From: an uncultured Collinsella sp. | GTDB lineage: Bacteria > Actinomycetota > Coriobacteriia > Coriobacteriales > Coriobacteriaceae | Assembly: GCA_902491345.1 (NCBI GenBank) | Contig: CABUHI010000001.1 | Coordinates: 105,918-169,917, forward strand | Length of the DNA stretch: 64,000 nt | Reading direction: 5' to 3' | Shown: piece by piece, positions 17,207-27,828 of the stretch | How the letters are laid out: each line of letters starts with the position of its first letter | Position numbering within the stretch: position 1 is the first letter of the stretch | Made by a program: the position numbers and the translations under genes | The notes under the pieces: generated by a model | The model's database searches: none | Seen by the model: only the letters and a program-made list of their open reading frames with translations | Told to the model about the DNA's origin: nothing

Positions 17207-17436
17207 TGCAAAAAACGGAGTATTCTGCAACGTGACCGCGCCAGCACCGCCGCGGGTGGGTAAAACTGTAGGGCGCCGTATCATTTTAAGTCCCGACATG
17301 GCGAGAATAACGCGCCCTGCTCCGGAAAACGGCGAAATTTAACTCAAAACGCTCATAAGGGATATCTGAAGGCCACCGTTGGCAATACCGAATCGTATGC
17401 AGCCAACTAGAGCTGCTGAATACTCCAAAAAATGCA
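17207..17436. repeat. Inverted GGAGTATTC motif pair, copy 2
   Basis: Two facing motifs with core CGGAGTATTCTGCA (17207-17229) and TGCTGAATACTCC (17414-17436), 184 bp apart, as in copy 1 at 3574-3804. Outside each left motif both copies keep a GGTnCCCCAnCnTGGnC stretch. The middle parts differ. The element fills most of the 16995-17613 gap, together with the helicase terminator; I see no gene with a ribosome site in this gap. Confidence 0.6.
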
Positions 17437-17548
17437 CGGAGCACCCCATGGGACCCATTGCCGCATGGCAGGAAACAGGCCCACGGCATCCTCTAGATGC
17501 ATTCCCGAGGAAATCACATTTGAACTAGCGATCGGATACGGCAAACAA

Positions 17549-17580
17549 AAAGGGCCCCGAGCGTAGTTGCTCGGGGCCCT
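17549..17580 (-). terminator. Intrinsic terminator of the DEAD-box helicase gene
   Basis: GGGCCCCGAGC and GCTCGGGGCCC pair around a 6-nt loop, and the minus strand continues TTTTTG. It is about 35 bp past the helicase stop. Confidence 0.9.
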
Positions 17581-17613
17581 TGGTTCACCTCACGCTAGCG
17601 TGCGATGCGTATG

Positions 17614-19863
<2,250 letters not shown>

Positions 19864-20134
19864 ATGTTGTTGTTCCTTATCTGCACGCGTCATGGGCGCG
19901 GCATGCGGCCGCGCGGGCGTGCTTGGTAGTGCGCTAATACATACAAAAACGGGTGCGCACAGAGAGGACGTTGCTCAGCACGCTGGCGATCGCTTTGGCA
20001 GCCCTGTCACGCGCCGTCCAGACGCAGCAGCTCTAAGCGATGGAGCAGATTCGCCGCCGGTTAGTATACCCGTGCTTCGCATGCCCCCACGTAAACCACA
20101 GATGACGAGGCGGACGGGGTGGGTCCGGCTGATT

Positions 20135-20272
20135 GTCTCAATCTGTAACATCTACAGGGCAAATCTTCCTCTACGTGTTACAGATCGAGACAAACGGTCG
20201 ACACGGTTCACGAGCGTCTCAATCTGTAACAGTTACCGAGTAAAATCGCTCCTAATTGTTATAGAACAAGAC
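20135..20272. repeat. 57-bp inverted-repeat array 1 (two units)
   Basis: Unit 1 spans 20135-20191 and unit 2 spans 20216-20272. Each has the arms GTCTCAATCTGTAACA and an inverted TGTTAYAGAWCRAGAC separated by exactly 25 nt; the units are 24 nt apart. It lies in the divergent gap between the helicase and FHA genes. The rest of 19864-20451 has a possible -10 TATAAT (20339-20344) for the FHA gene and no other gene that I can see. Confidence 0.9.
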
Positions 20273-20451
20273 AGAGGGGGATTTCCGTTCAGTCCAAACC
20301 AAATCTCTCGCTCTTCCTGCAATTTCGAACATGTGGCCTATAATGTTGCTTTGGTTACGCTATATATTGCGCAGCCATTTAATACGTCGCCCACCGGGGG
20401 CCATTAATTCCTATCGCCATATTGGCTAGGAAGCAATCAAAGGAGGTATCC

Positions 20452-21414
20452 GTGGCAGCAGAGACGCCTTGCTCGGTCCTCTATAACGATATTCGCTCGT
20501 TCGGCGGTCTTAAACATCTCGAGATCGCCCGAATGCTCATCAATGGAAACTCTTATCTCGGCAGTACCCTGCTCGAGAAATGCTCTTCCAACCGCTCGTA
20601 TCTCACCCGTTACATCGTCCATCGCGAGCCCGACCAGTGCGCACCCGCCATCTACAGCGACTTTACCGTCACCACGCTCAACCTTTCCGCGGCAATCTGC
20701 AGCAAGCTCGGCGGCGGCGAGTCCGCCTATCAGGCAATCGCCGAGCACTATCGCGGCCCGGCCGCCAACGAAATGATGTCGGCTCTCGCCAGCTACAAGC
20801 TGGACAGCCGCCTATATGCAAATGCCCTCAATCACATCGACAACTTTGACGGCAATACCGTGCGCGAGAAGAGCACGCTTTACCTTATGCTCTTTGTGGC
20901 AACGGGGGCGCTCGCTGACCCCATCCAAGGCGTGGCCACCGTCGAGCGCTTTTGCGACAGCAAGACGGGCGGGCACCTTGGCACCACCGAAACTACCGTC
21001 GGGCGCGGCTTTATGAGCAGCCTGGAGCAGCCGCGCACTGTCGCCCCCAACCTCGGTCTGCTCAGAACCCATGCCGACAACTGCGCCGACATGCAAATCC
21101 ATCCTCTCACACGCGATCCGCGTGGCACGGTAATTGGGTCCTTGCCCAAAACCTCGCCCAGCATCACCGATGTGGGCGCCGACGCATCGCGCGAGCATCT
21201 CCGCATTTGGCTCGAAGGCGGACGCTGGTACGCCCAGGGCCTTGGGTCGACCAACGGCACAGTGCTCGAATCGGGCGCGGGCGACGGCGATATTGTGATT
21301 GAGCCGCCGCGCGACCAACGCGAGCCTGGCAAGATCTATCCCCCAGTGGAAATCGAAAACAGCGACAGGCTCCATCTGGGTCTCTACACGACATTCCTTG
21401 TCATTGTGGACTAG
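20452..21414 (+). CDS. FHA-domain protein beside Ser/Thr kinase
   Basis: A 320-residue protein. The C-terminal 90 residues are a forkhead-associated domain (SREHLRIW, WYAQGLGSTNGT), which binds phosphothreonine. The N-terminal 220 residues are predicted mostly helical and I do not recognise them. The GTG start at 20452 has AGGAGG 5 nt before it. The next gene is a Ser/Thr kinase on the same strand, so this is probably its phospho-partner. A hairpin follows the stop and an inverted repeat separates it from the kinase gene, so the two may be transcribed separately. Confidence 0.82.
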   Translation: MAAETPCSVLYNDIRSFGGLKHLEIARMLINGNSYLGSTLLEKCSSNRSYLTRYIVHREPDQCAPAIYSDFTVTTLNLSAAICSKLGGGESAYQAIAEHYRGPAANEMMSALASYKLDSRLYANALNHIDNFDGNTVREKSTLYLMLFVATGALADPIQGVATVERFCDSKTGGHLGTTETTVGRGFMSSLEQPRTVAPNLGLLRTHADNCADMQIHPLTRDPRGTVIGSLPKTSPSITDVGADASREHLRIWLEGGRWYAQGLGSTNGTVLESGAGDGDIVIEPPRDQREPGKIYPPVEIENSDRLHLGLYTTFLVIVD

Positions 21415-21417
21415 CGC

Positions 21418-21446
21418 GGACGGCGATCGGAAGACGGTCGCCGTCC
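21418..21446 (+). terminator. Hairpin after the FHA gene
   Basis: GGACGGCGA and TCGCCGTCC form a 9-bp stem, followed by GTCTTTCGTCTT on the plus strand. It is a weak-tailed terminator candidate directly after the stop. Confidence 0.6.
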
Positions 21447-21492
21447 GTCTTTCGTCTTCTACCTTCTGCGTCGTAAACGACAATGCTCAGCG

Positions 21493-21553
21493 GTATACGT
21501 GGGCAGTGCGGCTATCATGGTATTTTACCGATATCCGCACTGCTCGCGTATAC
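21493..21553. promoter_or_regulatory. 19-bp inverted repeat in front of kinase gene
   Basis: GTATACGTGGGCAGTGCGG (21493-21511) and CCGCACTGCTCGCGTATAC (21535-21553) are inverted with 17 of 19 matches around a 23-nt AT-richer centre, 33-93 bp upstream of the kinase start. It is likely an operator or promoter-overlapping site. GTATACGTGCGG recurs directly after the right arm as a partial direct repeat. No regulator is identified. Confidence 0.6.
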
Positions 21554-21585
21554 GTGCGGCAACCCATGCCAGACAAAGGAACGCC

Positions 21586-23670
21586 ATGGATACTACCGAT
21601 AGCGCCTATGGCGACAAACTCATCCGTCTCGATACGTTCGATACCGCCGTGGCGGTCGACCCCAGCGCCGAGGACGACGCCAAACGTCGGTTTATGACGC
21701 TTATTCTCCAGACGGCCCACCGCAACAACGGCAACATCGGGCACGTGCTGCGCGCGACCAACACGAGCGGCGAGGTCTTTGCCGTCAAGCTGCTCAAGGA
21801 CAACGCTATCCTTTCCGGCCAAGCCCCCGACCGCTCCGCCGAGCAATCGGCAGCGCACCTGGCCAGCACCGCCGCGCTGTTCGAGGAGTACCGTCATCTG
21901 TGTACCGTCTCGCACCTGCGCGGATTTCCGCGCGTCTATGGCTACGGATCGTGCGAGGATGACCCTCTCATCCTCATGGAGTGGGTCGAGGGCACCTCGC
22001 TCAAGCAGGCGCTGCCCCTGCTTCCGCACGACGCCTCGGGCGGGCTGACCACCCAGATGGTCGCCGCCGTCGGAAACGCCGTGCTTCGTGCGCTCTTGAT
22101 GACCCAAGGCCTCGTGAATCCGGTCATCCATCGCGACCTGTCGCCTGCCAATATCATGTTCCGCACCACCAGCCGAACGCTCGAGCAGCAGATTGCTGAT
22201 TGTTCCTTTGACCCCTGCCTCATCGACATGGGCTCCGCGACCATGGCTCTCGGCGACGACACGATCACCCGGCGCGCCGACATCTGGCGTTTTGCCACGC
22301 CCGCATACGCCGCGCCCGAGATGCTCACGCAGGATATCGAAGGCATCGCGGCCCTTCGCCGTTCGCCGGCAATCGACGTCTATGCGCTTTCGAGCATTCT
22401 GTACCAGCTCTACAGCGGTCGCAAACCGTTTGACTTTGAGTCGACGGACGCCGCTGCAACCGGCTCGTTCTATCTCGTAAAGACCAAGACCAAGCCGGCA
22501 CCGCTCGAGCCGCGCTGCGAGGGCGATGAGGCGCTCGTCCAGATCATCATGAAGGGTCTCTCAGTCGAGCAGTGCGATCGTCCCACCGAGCAGCAGATGC
22601 TCGAGGTGCTCTCGGCATACCTCACCGACGCCGAATCCGAAGGCCGCGAAGGTGCAGGAGACGAGGCCGCAATTGATATCGATTCTGGCACGCACCTTAA
22701 GGTCGACGTCGCCGGCGAGCGCGCACGAGAGATCCTGAATCAGGCCCGCCACGATGCCATGACCCGCCGCCGCTTTATTATCGGCGGCGCTATCGCAGCC
22801 GTTGCGGGGCTCAGCGTTATCGGGGCGGCAACCCATGGCTTTGGCATCCCCGACTACCTCGACGGCATCCGCGGTTCACTTGACGACTACACCTGGGATC
22901 AGCTGCAGGAGATTTCGCTCAAGATTAAGGCCGCCGAGACCCGTAGCGAGGCACGCGAGATTGCCAAGCGCTATCACCTGCTCGATGCCGATGGGCATAT
23001 CCCCTATCCGTGTACCAAGCGCGTGAAACTCACCAACGGGCTGGAGGTCGGCGCGCAGCTTGTGGGCATCCGTCACGATGAGCTTCTGGACGGGACGGGC
23101 AAGGCCGGACTGACGTTTATGTTCGACGCGGGTATTGCCGAGCGCAACGCTGCGGCTGAACCGCCGAGCGCCGGCTGGGCAGTTTGCGAGCTGCGGGAAT
23201 GGCTCGACGGCGACGGCCTTAAGCTGCTGCCCAACAAGTTGCGCGCGCTCATCAAATCTGTCAAAAAGGTCTCGAATAACGCTGGCGCCGCCAACAGTGC
23301 ATCGTGTCTGAGCGAGTTGCCCGCAACCCTTTGGCTGCCCGCCATGGTCGAGCTGTGCGGTACGCAACCGCCCGATTCGTTTGCCAAGGACTATCACTAC
23401 CTGGCAGAAATCTACAACGGCGAGGGCAAGGAGTATCAGCTCTTCCGCGAGCTCAAGGTGAGCCCGTATTCCACGAACGAGACGATGGTCCGCCAGTGGA
23501 AGGGCAAGGACACCTGCTGGTGGGAGCGCACGGTGAGCCCCGACTCATCGGAGACCGAAGGCACGCTCTACATAAACCGTGTGGGCCACGACGGCGACGT
23601 CTTTACGTACGCAACGCCTGCGGAAAAGCCAAACAAGCGGACCTGTGTGATCCCCGGGTTCTGCATCTAG
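21586..23670 (+). CDS. Membrane Ser/Thr protein kinase with DUF6273-like domain
   Basis: A 694-residue protein. The kinase domain (about 40-345) has the VAIK-like lysine in FAVKLLKD, HRDLSPANIMF (about 181-191), a DMG in place of DFG (LIDMGSA) and an APE motif (YAAPEM, about 242). A single membrane segment follows TRRRFIIGG at about 396-418. The outer part (about 440-694) resembles DUF6273: FMFDAGIAE, LREWLDGDGLKLLP, LWLPAMVELCG and SPYSTN. ATG 21586 has AAAGGA 5 nt upstream. Together with the FHA protein it may be a sensory kinase system; the ligand of the outer domain is unknown. Confidence 0.88.
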   Translation: MDTTDSAYGDKLIRLDTFDTAVAVDPSAEDDAKRRFMTLILQTAHRNNGNIGHVLRATNTSGEVFAVKLLKDNAILSGQAPDRSAEQSAAHLASTAALFEEYRHLCTVSHLRGFPRVYGYGSCEDDPLILMEWVEGTSLKQALPLLPHDASGGLTTQMVAAVGNAVLRALLMTQGLVNPVIHRDLSPANIMFRTTSRTLEQQIADCSFDPCLIDMGSATMALGDDTITRRADIWRFATPAYAAPEMLTQDIEGIAALRRSPAIDVYALSSILYQLYSGRKPFDFESTDAAATGSFYLVKTKTKPAPLEPRCEGDEALVQIIMKGLSVEQCDRPTEQQMLEVLSAYLTDAESEGREGAGDEAAIDIDSGTHLKVDVAGERAREILNQARHDAMTRRRFIIGGAIAAVAGLSVIGAATHGFGIPDYLDGIRGSLDDYTWDQLQEISLKIKAAETRSEAREIAKRYHLLDADGHIPYPCTKRVKLTNGLEVGAQLVGIRHDELLDGTGKAGLTFMFDAGIAERNAAAEPPSAGWAVCELREWLDGDGLKLLPNKLRALIKSVKKVSNNAGAANSASCLSELPATLWLPAMVELCGTQPPDSFAKDYHYLAEIYNGEGKEYQLFRELKVSPYSTNETMVRQWKGKDTCWWERTVSPDSSETEGTLYINRVGHDGDVFTYATPAEKPNKRTCVIPGFCI

Positions 23671-23712
23671 GCGGCGGGCGTCTTGCCGTGACGGGACCCC
23701 TCCCCGGCAAAT

Positions 23713-23849
23713 GTCTCGATCTGTAACACCAGCTCGGCAGATACAGGTCTAGATGTTACAGAACGAGACAAACCCCAACCCCGCGAGACAACATCTCAAT
23801 CTGTAACATCTAGCAGGCAAAACGGTCCTCAGATGTTACAGATTGAGAT
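23713..23849. repeat. 57-bp inverted-repeat array 2 (two units)
   Basis: Units at 23713-23769 and 23793-23849, 23 nt apart, each with 16-bp inverted arms (GTCTCGATCTGTAACA or ATCTCAATCTGTAACA) and a 25-nt centre. A further single ATCTGTAAC at 23889-23897 may be a decayed half. It lies between the kinase stop and the copA operator, so arrays stand on both sides of the FHA-kinase pair. With the CsoR site it fills the 331-bp gap. Confidence 0.9.
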
Positions 23850-23923
23850 GATTGGTTGGGACGGTCCATCGGCCAACCAACCACCCTCATCTGTAACGAA
23901 ATGTCATACATTTCTTTCTGTAC

Positions 23924-23955
23924 TGGACACCCCCAGGGGGTATGGGTGTATAGTA
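23924..23955 (+). promoter_or_regulatory. copA promoter with CsoR-type operator
   Basis: ACACCCCCAGGGGGTAT is a near-palindromic G/C tract with AT ends, as in CsoR operators. It lies between a TGGACA (-35-like) and TATAGT (-10, 23950-23955), with a 19-bp spacer. CsoR without copper would sit on this promoter and block copA. The csoR gene is 2.9 kb downstream. Confidence 0.75.
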
Positions 23956-24001
23956 TCGGCAGGTTAACAATTCCAACACCGAACTACAGAAAGGAGAAGC
24001 C

Positions 24002-26341
24002 ATGGCTCAAGATAAGTTCGACGTGGGCGGCATGACATGCGCCGCCTGCCAGGCGCACGTGGACCGTGCCGTGAGCAAGCTCGACGGCGTCCAAAGCGTC
24101 GCGGTCAATCTGCTCGCCGGCTCTATGCTGGTGGACTACGACCCTGCGCAGGTCTCCCCCGACGACATCTGCACCGCTGTCGACCGCGCGGGCTACTCGG
24201 CCTCGCCCATCAGCACGGGCACCGACGCTGTCCAAAGCGGAAGTGCGCAAGCCAGGTCCGGCGCCGCCCATATGGAGTCGCCGACCAAAAAGTTGGAGGC
24301 CGCCGCCTCTGCCATGCGCACCCGCCTCATCGTCTCGATCGTATTCCTCATCCCACTGTTCTACATAGGCATGGGGCACATGCTCGGCTGGCCGCTGCCC
24401 GGCATCTTCACCGACCACACCCACAGCATGACGCTCGCGCTCACCGAGCTCGTCCTGCTCATTCCCATCGTCTACGTCAACGACGCGTACTTTATCAACG
24501 GGTTTAAATCACTCGCGCACGGCGCGCCTACCATGGACGCCCTTATTGCCGTGGGCGCCACCGCCTCCATCGCCTGGTCGCTCTACGCCATGTTTATCAT
24601 GGCCGACCAGCTAGCCGCGGGTCAGGTCCACGAGGCCATGATGACGGGCATGGACAATCTGTATTTTGAGAGCGCCGGCACCATCCTGTCGCTCGTCACC
24701 GTAGGCAAATACCTCGAGACGCGCAGCAAGTCCAAGACCGGCGGCGCCATCGAGGCGCTCATCGACCTAGCGCCCAAGACCGCGACCGTCGTGGCAGAGG
24801 ACGGCACCGAGGCCACCGTCGACGTCGATGCCATTCTGCCCGGCCAGGTGCTGCGTGTGCGCCCCGGCGAGTCCATCCCTGTCGACGGCGTGGTACTCGA
24901 GGGCGCTTCGGCCGTGGACGAAAGTGCACTGACCGGCGAGTCCATCCCCGTGGAGAAGACCGCCGGCGACACCGTCAACGCCGCCACTGTCAACCGCACC
25001 GGCTCGTTTACCTTCCGTGCCACACGCGTGGGCGCCGACACGTCGCTCGCCAAGATTATCCAGCTCGTCGAGGACGCCAACGCCACCAAGGCGCCCATCG
25101 CCCGCATGGCCGACAAGGTCGCCGGCGTGTTCGTGCCCGTGGTGTTCATGATCTCGGCCGTGACCTTCGTGGTGTGGACGGCACTGACCGGAAGCGTGAA
25201 CGAAGCGCTCACCTCCGCCGTCGCCGTGCTGGTGATCAGCTGCCCGTGCGCGCTGGGCCTGGCCACGCCCGTCGCCATTATGGTCGGCACCGGCAAGGGC
25301 GCCGAAATGGGCATTCTGTTTAAGAGCGCCGAGGCGCTGGAGAACCTACGCAGCGTGGGCACCGTGGTGCTCGACAAGACGGGCACCGTCACCCGCGGCA
25401 AGCCGGCTGTGACCGATATCACGGTAGCCACGCGCGCTGACGGCTCGCCCGCCATGAGCGAAAAGGCGTTGCTCAAGCTGGCCGCTGCGCTGGAGCGCTC
25501 AAGCGAGCACCCGCTGGCCGAGGCGATTATGGCCGAGTGCGAGGCGCGCGGAATCGTCGCACGCATGGTCGAGGACTTTACCGCCGTGCCCGGGCGAGGC
25601 GTTACGGCACGCGAGGGGCAGAATGTCATCGCCGCCGGCAACGTGCGTCTGATGGACGAGCTGGGCGTGAAGGTTCCCGCCGGCCTTGCCGAACAGTTCG
25701 CGGCCGAGGGCAAGACGCCGCTGTTCTTTGCCAAGAACAGCGAGCTTGTCGGTACCATCGCCGTGGCGGACGAGGTCAAGGAGACGAGCGCCGGGGCCAT
25801 CGCCGCACTGCGCTCGCTTGGCGTCGACATGCGCATGCTCACCGGCGACAACCGCGTGACGGCCGAGGCCATCGCCCGCCGCGTGGGGCTGAGCAGCGAA
25901 CAGGTCATCGCCGACGTCCTCCCTGCCGACAAGGAGCGCCACGTCCGCGAGCTGCAGGATGTGGGCGGCAAGGTCGCCATGGTAGGCGACGGCATCAACG
26001 ACTCCCCCGCCCTGGCGCGCGCCGACGTGGGCCTTGCTATCGGCACCGGCGCCGACATCGCCAAGGAGGGCGCCGACGTGGTTCTCATGCGCAGCGACCT
26101 CATGGACGTCGCCCGCGCCATCGAGCTTTCGCGCGCCACGATCCGCAACATCAAGCAGGACCTGTTCTGGGCACTGTTCTACAACGGCATCGGCATTCCG
26201 CTGGCGGCGGGCGTGTTCTTCCCGCTCACCGGATGGCAGCTCTCGCCGATGTTTGGCGCCGCGGCCATGAGCCTGTCGAGTGTCTGCGTCGTAAGCAATG
26301 CGCTGCGCTTAAAATCCTTTAAGCCAAAAGTGGAAAAATAA
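24002..26341 (+). CDS. copA: Copper-exporting P1B-type ATPase
   Basis: A 779-residue membrane pump that exports Cu(I) with ATP. Order: one N-terminal heavy-metal domain (GMTCAAC, residues 10-16), eight membrane helices, the TGES actuator loop (ALTGESIPVEK), the CPC metal site in helix 6 (ISCPCALGLATP, about 412), phosphorylation site DKTGT (about 458), a GDGINDSPAL hinge and the Cu-specific MSLSS near the end. ATG 24002 follows AAAGGAG by 6 nt. It is controlled by the CsoR-type operator directly upstream and followed by copZ and csoR. Confidence 0.96.
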   Translation: MAQDKFDVGGMTCAACQAHVDRAVSKLDGVQSVAVNLLAGSMLVDYDPAQVSPDDICTAVDRAGYSASPISTGTDAVQSGSAQARSGAAHMESPTKKLEAAASAMRTRLIVSIVFLIPLFYIGMGHMLGWPLPGIFTDHTHSMTLALTELVLLIPIVYVNDAYFINGFKSLAHGAPTMDALIAVGATASIAWSLYAMFIMADQLAAGQVHEAMMTGMDNLYFESAGTILSLVTVGKYLETRSKSKTGGAIEALIDLAPKTATVVAEDGTEATVDVDAILPGQVLRVRPGESIPVDGVVLEGASAVDESALTGESIPVEKTAGDTVNAATVNRTGSFTFRATRVGADTSLAKIIQLVEDANATKAPIARMADKVAGVFVPVVFMISAVTFVVWTALTGSVNEALTSAVAVLVISCPCALGLATPVAIMVGTGKGAEMGILFKSAEALENLRSVGTVVLDKTGTVTRGKPAVTDITVATRADGSPAMSEKALLKLAAALERSSEHPLAEAIMAECEARGIVARMVEDFTAVPGRGVTAREGQNVIAAGNVRLMDELGVKVPAGLAEQFAAEGKTPLFFAKNSELVGTIAVADEVKETSAGAIAALRSLGVDMRMLTGDNRVTAEAIARRVGLSSEQVIADVLPADKERHVRELQDVGGKVAMVGDGINDSPALARADVGLAIGTGADIAKEGADVVLMRSDLMDVARAIELSRATIRNIKQDLFWALFYNGIGIPLAAGVFFPLTGWQLSPMFGAAAMSLSSVCVVSNALRLKSFKPKVEK

Positions 26342-26370
26342 GCTCACCATTAAGTCCATTTTGAACGGGT

Positions 26371-26463
26371 TTTCCAGGTGCCCGAGATTGACCTGAAAGA
26401 GGAGCGACGCGTACTTTGGTACGCGAGCGACGGCTTGAAGGTCAAGGTCGGGTGCCTGGGAAA
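26371..26463. repeat. Long hairpin between copA and copZ
   Basis: A 93-nt imperfect inverted repeat. The outer arms (26371-26394 and 26439-26463, both with the CCAGG and TTGACC or GGTCAA segments) enclose an inner GCGTAC (26409-26414), TTTG loop and GTACGC. There is no T-tract, so it is better read as an mRNA-processing or stabilising structure, or a dispersed element, than a terminator. Confidence 0.6.
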
Positions 26464-26488
26464 GCCGACACAACAGGGAGGAATACCC

Positions 26489-26710
26489 ATGCGATACACA
26501 ATCAAGACTTCCGGCCTCATGTGCGGCCACTGCGACGCTACTGTCGAGACGGCACTGCTCAACGTTGTCGGCGTGACCGACGCCGACGCCGATCACGAGA
26601 CCCAGACCGTCCAGGTGGAGTGTGCCGACACCGTGACCGCCGAGCAGCTCGCCGCCGCCGTCGAGGCCGCGGGCGAGAAATTCCACGCCCTATCCGTGAC
26701 CGCCGCGTAG
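26489..26710 (+). CDS. copZ: CopZ-like heavy-metal-associated chaperone
   Basis: A 73-residue single HMA domain with the metal motif MCGHC (residues 11-15), followed by the usual two-helix ferredoxin-like fold pattern. Such chaperones carry Cu(I) to CopA and CsoR. The canonical MxCxxC is present as LMCGHC. ATG 26489 has GGGAGG about 7 nt upstream. It lies in the csoR-controlled cluster, which supports a copper role. Confidence 0.88.
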   Translation: MRYTIKTSGLMCGHCDATVETALLNVVGVTDADADHETQTVQVECADTVTAEQLAAAVEAAGEKFHALSVTAA

Positions 26711-26736
26711 CAGACACCGCCTACTCAATCCTCAGA

Positions 26737-26803
26737 AGTTGCGGTGAAATACGGACTGTTGTGCCGCCCTAGGCCTTTAAACGGTCCGTATTTCACCGCA
26801 ACT
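26737..26803. repeat. 67-bp AGTTGCGGTGAAATA palindrome, copy 1
   Basis: Arms AGTTGCGGTGAAATA and its complement TATTTCACCGCAACT bound a 67-bp element whose inner parts (ACTGTT or similar) also pair. Copies of 67 and 66 bp lie at 41733-41799 and 55722-55787. This one is between copZ and csoR. Confidence 0.8.
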
Positions 26804-26845
26804 GACGGGGGCATCCGGAAGATCGACCAGAAACGAGGACCCGCC

Positions 26846-27118
26846 ATGATGGCAGACCACAAATCGGTGACCCGCATGCTCAAGACGGCACGCGGCCAGA
26901 TTGACGGCATCTTGCGGATGGTCGATGAGGACCGCTATTGCGTCGATATTTCCACGCAGCTCATGGCCACACAGGCGCTCATTGCGCGCATCAACGCCGA
27001 CGTGCTCAAGGCGCATATCGAGGGCTGCGTGACTTCGGCAATCGAATCGGGAGACGAAGACCTCAAAGCCGCCAAACTCGCCGAAATCGAACGCGTCGTC
27101 GACAAACTCTCCAAGTAA
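26846..27118 (+). CDS. csoR: CsoR family copper-sensing repressor
   Basis: A 90-residue all-helical regulator of the CsoR/RcnR family. The copper ligands are in the CsoR pattern, Cys-x24-His-x3-Cys: RYCVDIS, then AHIEGC. This C-H-C set is the Cu(I)-type and not the RcnR or CstR type. It would release the operator at 23924-23955 when loaded with Cu(I). ATG 26846 has GAGG 7 nt upstream; ATG 26849 is an alternative. Confidence 0.93.
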   Translation: MMADHKSVTRMLKTARGQIDGILRMVDEDRYCVDISTQLMATQALIARINADVLKAHIEGCVTSAIESGDEDLKAAKLAEIERVVDKLSK

Positions 27119-27128
27119 TTGGGGCATT

Positions 27129-27209
27129 GGGGACAGGTACGTTTGCACCGTCTTGGTATTCCGGGGACAGGTATGTTTGCACCACATTGGTGCAGATTAA
27201 CCTGTCCCC
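27129..27209. repeat. GGGGACAGG repeat cluster, copy 1
   Basis: Two direct copies of a 21-bp motif beginning GGGGACAGGTA and ending TTTGCACC (27129-27149 and 27163-27183) and one inverted copy (27188-27209). The second and third form a hairpin. Related structure at 63026-63092. Confidence 0.75.
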
Positions 27210-27264
27210 CTTGCTCTAAATCGGGTATAAAGGCGTGCAGCATATCGAACGAAAGGCAATTTGC

Positions 27265-27738
27265 ATGAATGACTTTATGAAGGGTCGCAATGGTGCCGAT
27301 GAACTCACCATCGTGATGGGTTTTGCCGGCATCGTCATCGCGATGATCGGATCGATAGCCCGCATCCAGTGGCTCAGCTGGATTGCCATCGCCGTAATCG
27401 TGATTGGCGTGCTGCGCGGCCTGTCCAAAAATATCGACGCACGTCACAAGGAGAACGAGGCCTTTGTCGCCGCGACTGCAAACGTCCCCTGCCTGGGCAA
27501 ATTCGTCGCCAGCTTGGGCGGCGGAACCGCAGCGGCCAGCACCTCACGCGCGGCCGGCACCAGTAAGGAAGACTTTGAGCGTGCCAAGCGCACGGCCAAG
27601 AAGATGTGGAAGGGCCGCAAGACCACGGCCTATCTCAAGTGCCCCAACTGCGGCCAGATGCTCTCCGTCCCCAAGGGCAAGGGCAAGATCCGCGTCACCT
27701 GCCCCAAGTGCCACGCCAAGATGGAGACGCGCTCCTAG
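27265..27738 (+). CDS. Small membrane protein with C-terminal zinc ribbon
   Basis: A 157-residue protein of unknown function. Two hydrophobic segments (about 14-32 and 36-52) are followed by a basic linker and a C-terminal zinc ribbon (CPNCGQML, then CPKCHAKM), so four cysteines likely bind zinc. The ribbon faces the cytoplasm if both helices span. ATG 27265 has GAAAGG 8 nt before it. A strong bidirectional terminator follows. The family is not one I can name. Confidence 0.75.
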   Translation: MNDFMKGRNGADELTIVMGFAGIVIAMIGSIARIQWLSWIAIAVIVIGVLRGLSKNIDARHKENEAFVAATANVPCLGKFVASLGGGTAAASTSRAAGTSKEDFERAKRTAKKMWKGRKTTAYLKCPNCGQMLSVPKGKGKIRVTCPKCHAKMETRS

Positions 27739-27760
27739 CCGCCATACCATAGGACAAATA

Positions 27761-27795
27761 AAAGCCGAGGCCTCGCGCTGAGACCTCGGCTTTTT
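27761..27795. terminator. Bidirectional intrinsic terminator
   Basis: AAAGCCGAGG (27761-27770) and CCTCGGCTTT (27784-27793) pair around a 13-nt loop; TTTTT follows on the plus strand and TTTATTTG on the minus strand. It separates the converging zinc-ribbon and amidohydrolase genes. Confidence 0.88.
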
Positions 27796-27828
27796 GTATG
27801 CGACAACGGAGCTGTCCCTTTGTCACAC

